The position numbers were made by a program, and so were the translations under genes. Shown piece by piece: positions 1 through 8,322 of a stretch of 14,781 nucleotides of DNA. Below the pieces are notes generated by a model that did not search any database, was not told the origin of the DNA, and saw only the letters and a list, made by a program, of their open reading frames with translations. Within the stretch, counting starts at the first letter, position 1. Each line of letters begins with the position of its first letter. Source of the stretch: Rodentolepis nana (lineage: Eukaryota; Platyhelminthes; Cestoda; Cyclophyllidea; Hymenolepididae); contig UZAE01001178.1 in assembly GCA_900617975.1 (NCBI GenBank), forward strand, positions 1 to 14,781. The letters are read 5' to 3'.

Positions 1-267
1 TGGCCAAGAATCGAAGCCGTTGCTGAGTTTAGACTACGTACCGGACACGATTGCTTGGCAAAACACCTTCACAGATTGGGATTATACACTCAACCCACAT
101 GCCCTCTATGTAACCTACAGGAGGAAATGGAGAAGACCCACCTGATTCGGTGTCCAGCCCTAAAGACAAGTACGGAAAGCCAAAGATACTGGGAAGCAAG
201 AAGACTGCTAATGAACTGCTATAAATGTACCCCCCCCCTCTTGGGGGAAGCTGAAGTCAAAGATTAA
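1..267 (+). CDS. C-terminal end of LINE ORF2 (reverse transcriptase polyprotein), zinc-knuckle region, partial
   Basis: Frame 1 is open from the first base to TAA at 265-267 (88 codons), with no start inside the window. It carries the motif TGHDCLAKHLHRLG followed by a Cys-Cys-His-Cys cluster (C34, C37, H47, C51 of the visible part, spacing CX2C-X9-H-X3-C). From family knowledge, this combination is the end of the long ORF of R1/Jockey/I-type LINEs, after the reverse transcriptase and RNase H domains. The cluster probably binds template RNA or target DNA. The reverse transcriptase and endonuclease domains are not in the window. The C9 run at 230-238 lies inside the frame and is a likely frameshift site, so the last 12 codons are less certain. 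The exact clade cannot be set from this fragment. Confidence 0.82.
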   Translation, partial: WPRIEAVAEFRLRTGHDCLAKHLHRLGLYTQPTCPLCNLQEEMEKTHLIRCPALKTSTESQRYWEARRLLMNCYKCTPPLLGEAEVKD

Positions 268-316
268 GGGCTAATGATAAATATCATAAAGCCTGCCATT
301 TGAAATAAATAATAAT
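268..316 (+). repeat. LINE 3' recognition tail, copy A (hairpin plus TAAA tail)
   Basis: Just after the LINE stop codon comes GGCTAATGATAAATATCAT (inverted arms ATGATA/TATCAT), then a block containing GCCTGCCATTTGAAATAAAT. The same block, with the same hairpin position but a different hairpin centre (AA here, GC and AC in the other copies), ends the short repeats at 8650 and 12426. The likely role, by analogy with tail-recognising LINEs, is binding of the element RNA by its reverse transcriptase. Confidence 0.75.
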
Positions 317-339
317 CGATTAATACGGTGACAAATGAC

Positions 340-345
340 TTTATT
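340..345 (-). promoter_or_regulatory. polyadenylation signal AATAAA of the prosaposin-like gene
   Basis: On the - strand AATAAA lies 185 nt after the TAG stop at 532-530. It is the nearest canonical signal downstream of the stop, giving a 3' untranslated region of about 200 nt that ends just before the LINE tail on the other strand. Confidence 0.5.
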
Positions 346-529
346 GAGCAAATGCAAAATCGTGTAAAATTTGTAGAAAAAAGGTTAGAACATTAAACAT
401 CGAAATTAGTCTAATCAACAAGAACAAGAGATGACAGCACAAGAATACTAAGAGAGAAGTCGATGACAAGAAACAAGCGGATTGCAATACTATCCCGCAT
501 ATATAGCGATCTCTCCATGTGCTAACACT

Positions 530-3500
530 CTACGTAAAGAAACCACGCCTTCGGCAGAGTTCAACCTCCCCACAGAGTACAGCATTCTGGTAACTCTGGC
601 AAACAAAAGCAGCACCATTACGGCAGCGTGGATCAATAGGAGCCTCATCTACTTGAGTAGTTGGAGGAGTAGGAGTCGGAGTCATGCTCATGGCTTCACA
701 GTACTCTCCCATTCCACAGAGTTCAACCATCTTGGGATCTGAGCAGAAGCTCAATGGACGATCCTTACACATCTCATTTCTCATATCCCCAACACTCTGT
801 GAAGTCGAATAGACTCGGCATTTTTCAAGCACCTCAGAACCACAATAACGGAGATCAGGCGAGATACATATTTCATTCAATGGGCGGTCGCAATCAACTA
901 ATTGAAGGCCAACTCTTCGCTCTGACCCTTTAGAAGGAGGTTTGCTACCCTTCCAGACATTCTTCTGGCAATAAGCGGTCACACCACAACGGGCAGCAAC
1001 TTCAGTGTCATAGCAGGTTACTGAGGGACCCCATAGGCAGGAATCACTTCCAAGAATCCTTCTAGCTTCGGACGGGGATGACGGTAGTGAGGAAACCTTG
1101 TTACCACAGAGCTCATTTTTCTGAAGAAAAGAAAGATACACAAAGAATCTCGGCTCATTATCGAATGCTTTAAAAGTAAGATAATGTGAGAGCAATCAGT
1201 TACCATGCAAATTGATTCAAGTTTGTCAAATGATGTACGACCAGATAAACGTAATTTGCGAGTACGAGCACACTAAAAGAATAAAAGGCTGGGTAATTAT
1301 TGCGAGTTGATATATAATGGCTAGTTAGAGCCCAACCGCAAGCCATAATTGGACGGAATCCAATCAGATTATCGAAACGATTAGCCCTGTTTGTCCTCAT
1401 AGGTGCATACGCAAATTAGCTTTAATAACAATTGACTGTAAAGCTAGGCAGACTTTCTGAGTTAAAATGACTTGATCCCAAACGGTTTTTCTGCTGACTT
1501 TGTTAATATCGATGAGTTCAAGGAGTTAATAGATTGGACTCCTTCTATCCCGTCATGGATACAGCAAGATCCGTCGTAGTGGAAATCCTACTCAATTCCA
1601 AAATAGATTTTAATTGGATAAACTCAGTTTACACGGGGTATCAATTCTCACGTTCTTTCGGATTCAATCTCTTCCACAATTTAAGGTACCAGAGCTAGTT
1701 TGTGAAGCCCATGGAGAAAAAATGTATTCATTCATTCTTGGTAAGTAGGAGCCGAGTCTAATAAGTCAACCCTATCAAGAACGTGGAAATGAGAATTCGC
1801 TAGGCACATGCTCTAGAAAAAACACTGTTCACTCATTGTACTAAATATCAAATAACTACTTTAGGTAAAAACAAGTTAGAGATTTTCATTCCAAGTGAAA
1901 GTTGATTCAAGCATTCCCCGTCTCAAGTGCAGCGCAAATTTTTTTCAAAGTAAATATTAACTCAGAAAAAACCCTGCTTTTCTTCGATCATCATTCTCAA
2001 AACTCCCGATATTCATCATTATGCATTAGGAGCCCCAGAACAAACTTCAAACTGTAACGACGATGCCCAATTGACTGAAGCAAATGGCTTATTCATGAAG
2101 GTCGAAATTCTGGTGAAAATTGGATGGCAGATAAGGAAAGGCATCACGAATTACTTCTCTAAACTAATGTATTTAGGCTTATACCTATTAAACTCCGTAG
2201 AAACTTTTTATAAGGAGTAAAAACACTAATAATAAGACGGCACTGTAAAACGATAGTAGAATATGAAAGAAGATAGATAATTCGATTTAAGACTAGGAAA
2301 TAACTCTCATGGAGAAGAGAAGAAACCCCGAAAAAGACTTTTGAAAGTTATGCAGCTTCTTCACTAGCTCCTCTTCATCATGTGAGATTTCAGTTAATGG
2401 TGTAGACAGGTTAGATTTGACATACCACACTCTTTTCCTCGGGATTCACGTAGATAGAACAATCCACACCGGAGCTACCATAAGTGAGCCTTTGAGCCAA
2501 AAGATTTCTGCAGAATTGACAGGCCTCAGAGAGTTCCACCAACGGGCGTTTGAAGTTAAGACAGAAGGATTCAAAACCGCACAATCTCATTAGGCGTGCA
2601 TCAGAGCATCGTTCTTCCTTTGTGCTCAGTACACTGCAATCGTATCTGTTGAAATTAAGGAGGGCTAGTAATAAGACAATTAAGGAATCAATGGCATTCA
2701 ATTAAGAGGTCAGCAGCCGAGCGTACTTGCGAACAGTTGGTCGGCGAGCTTCAGAGTCACCTTTGACAGAAGGTTGCCAGAAAAATTCCTTGCAGAAGGC
2801 TTCACGGTTGCAGAGTTTTGCTGTATAGTTGTCACGGCAAACGACAGATAGATCACCAGAACAGAGACGCTGGACAATGGAGTGTGAACAAAGGTGAATA
2901 GTCTGAAGAAAAAGAGCGATTGTATTAGAAGGAAACACTAATCAACTAGGGAGTCATATTCTATTGCAATCAAGAGATTAACTCACCTGACAAATTTCTT
3001 GAGGTGATACGTTTTGCACAAGAAGATCAATCAAAACCTGTGTATAGGCCATGACATACTTATGACACTAAAACGAAGGACTCAAATTAATAAAGGGTAA
3101 CAGTCTAAGTGGATAAAATTGAAGTGAAGCTCACAGTAGATTTGAGTTCGCTAGTGGGCATATATTGACAGACGGTTTCGAGAACTTTTTCAATACTATC
3201 TGCAGTAGCATCATCTTCCAGACGAGTATAAATGTAATCGATAATTTCCTTACAGACGTCGCATTGGTCAGTTTTTGGCGGCAAGTGGTAGTAGCAGATA
3301 GAGAGTTCTTCGCAGACTTTTCTTGGAGGGTAATTATGCATAAACATTTCAAGTATAGCGGCAGTATTCTGTTCCACCATAGAACGACACTTATCAGAAA
3401 AGCTGGAGGGGGCAACACTGCAGAGTGCCTCCAAATAATGCTTAATGCTATCCATTGTAGCATTATCTTGCAATTTGATATACAATTCAGCAATGATTCC

Positions 3501-5994
3501 TTCACAGATAACACAGCTGTCACCAACCTTCGACTTAGGGAGAGTGGGGGGTACTTTGCAGAAGCCCAATTTCTATACTAGAGTTAGAAAATATATATCG
3601 AAGAACTAACCTGACAAACTTCTTCAGCTGGCAACCCTTGAACCAACATGTCGATCATTTGAGATCCATATTTATCCACAATGCCTTTGCACTGCAAAGA
3701 AAGAGAATAATAAAAATAGAGTCAAGAGGCATAGCGTAACCCACACTCCGAAAAACGCAAGGCGTCGATAATGAAGCAAAATTAACTCCAGCGAAAAATT
3801 AAAAAATCAAAGTTTGAAACTTAAGCATAGAAATCGAAAAGACCTATATGAGATTTCATCGAGTCAAGATAATGAGATCAAAAACTCATCTACTGATTTA
3901 GAGGGCCACCAATAAGAAAATGTTTACGGGTAAGTCCTCATAAGTGATTTAAACAAGCCTATCTGTTGATGAAGCCCTCGGAGAATATCCCGCTATAACC
4001 TGACCTAATCTCGGTTTTGGGTTGAAGGGTTACAAAATTCTAACTTAGTGAGGAAGACTCGAGTTCATTTACTGAGTGCAGAGTAGACAATTAGTGTAAG
4101 CCAGTGGCACATCAATTCTCATAAGCTCAGTAAGAGGTAATGGCTTTGCTAAACCTTGATGCTCATCTATTGAAAACCACACTAGAGATACATAAACTCC
4201 TATTTCAAACTAGAAATGCAGTAAACTTTATAAGCAAACAGATAAAAAAGAGACTCATTCGCTTACTTCATCTTGGATTAAAGGAATATAGGAGCAGACG
4301 CTTTCCAATTCTTTAATAATCTCCTCTTTAGTGGCATTTTGTTCCATGTTTTGATATACAGTATCGATAACTGTTTTACAGAGCTGGCACTCCAAGCTCT
4401 AGACGATAAATAAATAAATAAATAATTAGTGAAAGTGGCAATACAAAAGAATAGCGAAACACTTGAACTCACTTGGAGTTGTGGAACTTCGAAGAAGTCA
4501 CAGAGTCCAAGAGACATGCAAAGGACTTTTGGAGTCATTCCCTCCAAAATTTCATCAACTATGAAATCTGAGTACTCTTGGAAAAAGTCAAGACACTTGT
4601 GTCTTAGTTCCGGAGGGAAAAGATAGCAAACTCCTTCAAGAGCCATAATAATAGCGGCTCTACTTCGATTGGTCATGATCGTCTTAAAGACTTCTTCAAA
4701 CATCTTTTCACACAGAGGGCATACAACAGGATATTCGTGGGCTTTTTGAGAAAGACGACTGTAGAGGGCCGCTTTGAAGCTCCTGGCATTAGAAGACACG
4801 TTCTCCCCGCATTGTTTGAAGAAGAAACAAAGATCAGTAATGTTTAGATTTGACGCATTATCGACCATATTGTCAACTTCACTGGAGACAGCGGCTTCAC
4901 ACTAAGAAAAGATAGAACAAATAGGAATACAGACGGAAATATCAAATTACCATAGACTTGAAGTAGCCGAATGATTCACATAGTTTGTCTTTGATAACAT
5001 TTTTTAAAACCTGATCGAATTGGGGGTCCTTAGTTTCATCCCGAATTCGAGAAAAGACGTTAATGCATTCGGTGCAGGCACCCGAATCCTCAGGTATTTT
5101 AGGAGGAGTGAGACGGGAATTGAAAAATTCGAATCCAACAGGAGACGGTCTCTTGATCCATGAATAGGCCTCATCGGATTTTACAGGAGATTTAGACGGA
5201 GGCTTTGGGCTAGAACACAGCCCGAATACGGAACAAATTTGACTAGATTCCTGATAATAAGTAAAAATTATTTGTTGTCGTAAATTAAATTACTATTTCG
5301 CTGGCAGCGAAATCCATCAAAACACCAATATAAGAATCAATGGTGCGCTTGCAGACATCAACAACTTGAAGTGGAAGTTCAAAGCAGATTGCCCTCTTTA
5401 AGTAAGCAGAAACAGCGCTTTTTGTATCGTTGTCTTGAATTAACAGCCGAACATCATCAAATATCTTCTTACAGTCATCACAAGTAGTATTTAGTTTAAA
5501 TTTTAGGCTCTATAATAGGATATTGTAAAATTGTAAAATGACTACCGGTAGAACAAACGAGTTGCTATAACATTGACCCATCAGACTGCACAACAGAGAC
5601 TCGTCATTCTACTAATTTAACGAATATACAATATTTTACCAATTTTGAATGCAAATCCTTAATTTCCTCGATTCCAACATTCGATTTCTAAATGAAAATA
5701 TTATGGAAAAATTCCTAAAATTACCTGCTGCCTTTCAAGAACCGTCAAAAGCCTAGAATAGTTCTTGTTTGTTAAGCTGTTTTTGCATTTTTGGCAGTCA
5801 ACTGATTCAATGTCTATTTTGAAAACAGTTGCATAAAGCCAAAGATCTCTGCACTTATCAATCATTCCTTCATCCTTAGCAATAAAATAAGATCTGCATA
5901 GAGAAGCTTCACCGGCACCAGAAAATACCAAGCCCTCTCCGAGTGCCAGCGAAGATATGCATATCAAAACGCACAGAACCACGAACCGCAACAT
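530..5994 (-). CDS. PSAP: prosaposin-like precursor, seven saposin-B domains and a saposin-A-type array (13 exons, 1016 aa)
   Basis: This is a secreted or lysosomal precursor whose SapB units, once cut out, would bind lipids and activate sphingolipid breakdown. Exons: 5994-5725, 5687-5640, 5509-5294, 5250-4951, 4901-4473, 4398-4267, 3691-3611, 3572-3135, 3067-2987, 2902-2727, 2645-2426, 1272-1204, 1120-530. All introns are GT-AG. All are phase 0 except the one after exon 10 (phase 2). SapB domains with the six-cysteine CxxC...C...C...C...C pattern lie at about residues 116-190, 237-309, 339-412, 425-497, 512-585, 596-670 and 766-825 (the last divergent). SapA-type modules lie at 679-707, 727-755, 848-876, 897-921, 938-961 and 986-1009. 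Vertebrate prosaposin has four SapB flanked by two SapA, so this one is much enlarged. Residues 1-106 look like a decayed SapA plus partial SapB. PSAP is a homology label; orthology is not proven. The exon-intron model is from reading alone. Confidence 0.93.
1204..1272 (-). other. exon 12 of the prosaposin-like gene (69 nt), inferred from domain logic
   Basis: Exon 11 ends just before the fourth SapB cysteine and exon 13 starts with KNELC, the sixth. In SapB 4 and 6 the missing piece is an 81-nt phase-0 exon that starts with Cys and ends in VCQ or ICQ. Searching the intervening DNA for that pattern gives TTCTTTTAG, then a 23-codon stretch starting CARTRK and ending LESICM, then GTAACT. It is open, phase 0 on both sides, and supplies exactly the fourth and fifth cysteines. 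It diverges from its counterparts (basic, shorter by four residues), so SapB 7 may have changed function. Confidence 0.72.
1273..2425 (-). other. intron 11 of the prosaposin-like gene, 1153 nt
   Basis: This is the longest intron of the gene, from donor GTATGT at 2425 to TTTTAG at 1274-1273. It is AT-rich with stops in all frames. I saw no further open segment with SapA or SapB cysteine spacing and no copy of the local repeats, so it appears to be plain intron sequence. Confidence 0.6.
2646..2726 (-). other. 81-nt intron 10, with an in-frame stop if retained
   Basis: Donor CGCAA/GTACGC and acceptor TTTCAACAG/ATACG join in phase 2 and keep the first cysteine (YDCSV) of the second SapA module. 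If the intron is not removed, translation runs eight codons further and ends at TAA 2704-2702, just after the first SapA module. The donor is weaker than the other donors of the gene. The choice of acceptor over the nearby GCAG/TGTAC (12 nt downstream, same phase) rests on that cysteine. Confidence 0.65.
3692..4266 (-). other. intron 6 of the prosaposin-like gene, 575 nt
   Basis: It runs from GTAAGC at 4266 to CTTTGCAG at 3693-3692 and splits SapB 4 before its fourth cysteine. No open segment, repeat or RNA feature was recognised in it. Confidence 0.65.
4402..4425. repeat. (ATAA)n microsatellite inside intron 5
   Basis: About five ATAA units lie in the 74-nt intron between exons 5 and 6. On the sense strand they read TTTATTTATTTA and form part of the pyrimidine- and T-rich stretch before the acceptor CGTCTAG, so length changes could affect splicing. 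Confidence 0.7.
5640..5687 (-). other. exon 2 of the prosaposin-like gene (48-nt microexon)
   Basis: It lies between TTTAG (5688-5690 side) and a GTAAAA donor at 5639, and reads 16 codons in phase 0 with no stop. It has no cysteines, so it extends the helical linker between the CxxC of exon 1 and SapB 1. The part of exons 1-2 resembling a SapB lacks the later cysteines, so either the domain has decayed or an exon was missed in the 130-nt intron (5639-5510), where I found none. Confidence 0.6.
5725..5994 (-). other. exon 1 of the prosaposin-like gene, with signal peptide
   Basis: ATG at 5994-5992 opens MLRFVVLCVLICISSLALG, a textbook secretory signal peptide with likely cleavage after residue 18 or 19. 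This supports the start and the secretory route. Next come CRSY...DKCRDLWLY, which resembles a decayed SapA module, and VDCQKCKN, a SapB-like CxxC start. The exon ends CAGCAG before GTAATT, phase 0 after 90 codons. The 37-nt intron to exon 2 (5724-5688) is very short. Confidence 0.85.
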
Positions 5995-6036
5995 AACCCA
6001 GAACTAATTTCGCAATTAATGTAAAATCGCGCGAAA

Positions 6037-6067
6037 TACTGACCTCAACTTTGATTAATTATAAATA
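6037..6067 (-). promoter_or_regulatory. possible core promoter of the prosaposin-like gene (TATA-like plus initiator)
   Basis: On the - strand TATTTATAA (6067-6059) precedes TCAGTA (6042-6037), which fits an initiator element. The spacing is about 25 nt and the start codon follows some 45 nt further on. The layout is right for a focused promoter, but the region is AT-rich and TATA-like strings are common here. Confidence 0.3.
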
Positions 6068-6423
6068 AACCACAAAGAAAGTACAGATGAGGATTATGAC
6101 ACCATTATGATGACAAAAATATTTTAATTGCTAAAATATTTGAGACGATTTGTTGAAATTTAGCTAAGCTGAATAAAAACGATTTTGCCTTGAAATTTCA
6201 TACTAGAAATTTAATCTTTTTTTCTCAAAATCAAACAGAAATGCAAAAATAATAGGACAAGTTAGTGTTAACTTTGAAAATTTTTTTCTGTTTACAAACT
6301 TATACTTCTTGTTCAATAATAAGCAAACAGTTACCTGCACTAAAACATGTCACAAATAATTAAAATCTATAGATATAAATTATGCCTGCACTTCTGCTTA
6401 CTGACACGTATGTTTATCTTCAG

Positions 6424-6661
6424 ATTTACCTTAATAATAATCATAAAGACTATGAAGTTATCATTCGCTTCCCGAGAGGTATATATATTAAGTACCGATG
6501 GCAAGCCATATCTCTCATTTCAATTGCCTGAAACGGTCAATAATCAAAACCTCTTGGAAGTTAGAGCTTACTACCCTGGTTATATAAGACTAATGTCACT
6601 ATTTACAATGTTTAAAATGTATTATATATTAACTATAAACTTAGTTTGCCCTGTTAATTAA
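6424..6661 (+). other. unrecognised open segment, possible exon or gene remnant
   Basis: A good acceptor-like string (TTTATCTTCAG, ending 6423) leads into two overlapping open frames. One starts IYLNNNHKDYEVIIRFPRG and stops near 6533. The other is open up to the stop at 6659-6661 and includes PYLSFQLPETVNNQNLL and EVRAYYPGYIRL. Both have protein-like composition, and the apparent switch of frame near 6480-6500 suggests a frameshift or a missed splice. No family was recognised and no convincing start codon is placed, so it may equally be chance. Confidence 0.25.
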
Positions 6662-6869
6662 GGATTTTACTCATGCTCGGGCTTCTTCCAAATCACGTTT
6701 TATTTTCATTTCCGTTCCCTCTTATTATTTCGAAATTTTTTATCTCATTACATACACCCAAATTCACTCTACTAAGCACTCATTGGCAAATCTTATATGT
6801 TGGAAACCAATAAATTTCATTATGAGATTAAAATAACATAAATAAATTGTTATTTTCAATCTTAATTAG

Positions 6870-7029
6870 GTTGCTCATTTATGTTCACATGATTCTGGAA
6901 ATATACTATAATGCCAGAGAGGACCCAAATTTTACATCATCATTTAGTTATCTGAAGATAGAAGGTGATATCTTGGCTTATCAGGGTTTCGTCGTGGCCA
7001 TAGTGATAACTATTGCAGGCCAAGATTAA
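6870..7029 (+). other. unrecognised open segment with stop and ATTAAA, possible terminal exon
   Basis: An acceptor-like CTTAATTAG (ending 6869) opens a 53-residue frame that ends at TAA 7027-7029. It contains NAREDPNFTSSFSYLKIEGD and a hydrophobic end near FVVAIVITIAG. ATTAAA follows at 7045-7050, so it could be the last exon of a + strand gene together with the segment at 6424-6661. I do not recognise the protein and cannot show a joined frame. Confidence 0.25.
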
Positions 7030-7045
7030 TTACAAATTATTTATA

Positions 7046-7476
7046 TTAAAAGGAATCTCGTTTATCGTAATGTTTATTTTCTCTAACAAAACAAGGGTCC
7101 TTTTGCTTGATTGTATTTAAAATGAGCTCATTATTACTAATCAGGAAATTATCCTTTAATCTTGTACAAAGTTCCTTTCCTGTTAATGCCGTTTATAACG
7201 CCCCAAGATTTGGTGGGTGCTTTAATTTGAAGACTTATGTCAATTAAATTCCTAACATTTTCACGGTCTACATTAAAAAGTATAAGTTTGAGAAATCTAA
7301 AATGTATTTCACAGTTATTCCAAGTTAGATGCATGCATTAGATCAACGTGTTTGACAGCTCTGTAGTTTTCGCCGAAAGCACATTCTGTTTTATACGTCG
7401 TTACCTCCTTTACTTTAGCTGATTTGTATCGCTTTTTGGGATAAATACGCCAAAATCCCGGCACTAATTCAATTTG
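7046..7476 (-). pseudogene. broken coding remnant in three frames, family not recognised
   Basis: Three protein-like open pieces follow one another on the - strand in different frames. The first (7476-7315) is 53 residues ending in TAA, with ELVPGFWRIYPKKRYKSAKV and later YKTECAFGENYRAVKHVDLM. The second (about 7334-7149) includes FNVDRENVRNLIDISLQIKA and PTKSWGVING. The third (7174-7046) is 42 residues with ELCTRLKDNF and NTIKQKDPCFVREN. No intron of workable size separates them: the gap between pieces 1 and 2 is below 25 nt. I therefore favour a frame-shifted gene or transposon remnant. Upstream of piece 1 there is only TGA and a (GA)n tract, so the 5' part is lost or distant. The function is unknown. 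Confidence 0.4.
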
Positions 7477-7478
7477 TC

Positions 7479-7508
7479 AGAGAGAGGGAGAGAGAGAGAG
7501 AGAGAGAG
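7479..7508. repeat. (GA)n microsatellite
   Basis: An almost perfect GA run of about 30 nt with one GGG interruption, directly at the 5' end of the broken coding remnant on the - strand. Confidence 0.9.
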
Positions 7509-8322
7509 TATGATAACAGTGTCTTCAACAAAGTAGTCCCAAAATAGGGATAATCAATCAAAGCTGTTAGAAAATGGCATTTGATAAACTGCGAACTTAA
7601 CTAAGTGAAAACATGTTAACCATATATAAATACATTAATATCTGCCGATATTTATTGAAATTTTTATTTGAATATCATAAAAATACGTATAATCGAATTA
7701 TTGGATAAAATAATACTTTCTACTCAAAAAATTCCAGAAGTATAATCATCACATTAAAAAATGGAATTAGTCAAGGAAATGTGGGGAAATAGGAAGACCT
7801 TTAAGACTTACATAAAGTGGTGTCCTTCTTCTTATTTTTAAGGCTGGAAAGTCTTTTTTCGTCTGCTTTAATCAAGATGCCCTATAGATGGGGAGACAAG
7901 TTATTTCTGCTATTTCAAAACATGTAGCTATTTCAACAGAGTCCAGTTAAGAAAATGTATGCCTTCTTCAAATTTATACGTGGTAGTAAAAACACCTCAG
8001 GACTGTTAAAAGATTTTATATCCCTAACTACCAAGGCGTGGCGAACACTGTCGTTTTGATATGATTTTGAGGTTCATTGTAGAGATTGATCTTCCTGAGA
8101 CAAGAGTACCAATACTGCGGCCATAAACTTCTTTTGACAACATACTTTCAGAGACAAATGGCGAACAATGGCTGCGGTAACTTTCATTCATTACATTTAA
8201 TATTGTCCCCTACTTACTTGTTTAATACATTCCCTTATCGTACGGTAACGAACGCGAACCATTCCAAAATATGGCTTCAAGCCCTTATTCACTGTTGATT
8301 ACTTACTATTTCGGGTTCGGTA
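7509..8322. other. gene-poor AT-rich stretch
   Basis: No gene, RNA or repeat was recognised. A 70-codon open frame at 8086-8298 (+) has no domain, splice context or polyadenylation signal to support it. Confidence 0.5.

Larger units (their letters stand above)
1..316 (+). mobile_element. 3' end of a non-LTR retrotransposon (LINE), 5' part outside window
   Basis: The element has an open coding end (1-267), a very short 3' untranslated part and an A-rich TAAA-type tail ending near 316. The 3' untranslated part carries the palindrome ATGATAAATATCAT (274-287), then a segment that recurs in the short repeats at 8323-8650 and 12084-12426 and at the right edge (14751-14781). A TAAA tail with no long terminal repeat is what target-primed reverse transcription leaves. 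It sits tail-to-tail with the prosaposin-like gene, whose AATAAA lies at 345-340 on the other strand. The 5' end is cut by the window, so full length and activity cannot be judged. Confidence 0.85.

Noticed and set aside
482..742. 86-codon + strand frame
   Set aside because: It is antisense to the cysteine-rich last exon of the prosaposin-like gene, with no protein-like motif of its own.
1018..1400. Two - strand frames of 62 and 66 codons
   Set aside because: They run through splice sites of exons 12 and 13 in the wrong frame and lack domain features.
2411..2701. A separate small secreted protein starting right after the TAA at 2704-2702
   Set aside because: The frame opens with TTG, not ATG. 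The hydrophobic start lies in the intron model, and splicing from 2727 to 2645 is in phase and completes a SapA module.
3165..3581. 138-codon + strand frame
   Set aside because: It is antisense to exon 8 (SapB 4-6), whose frame carries the six-cysteine pattern. The overlapping - frame at 3131-3526 is also a shadow.
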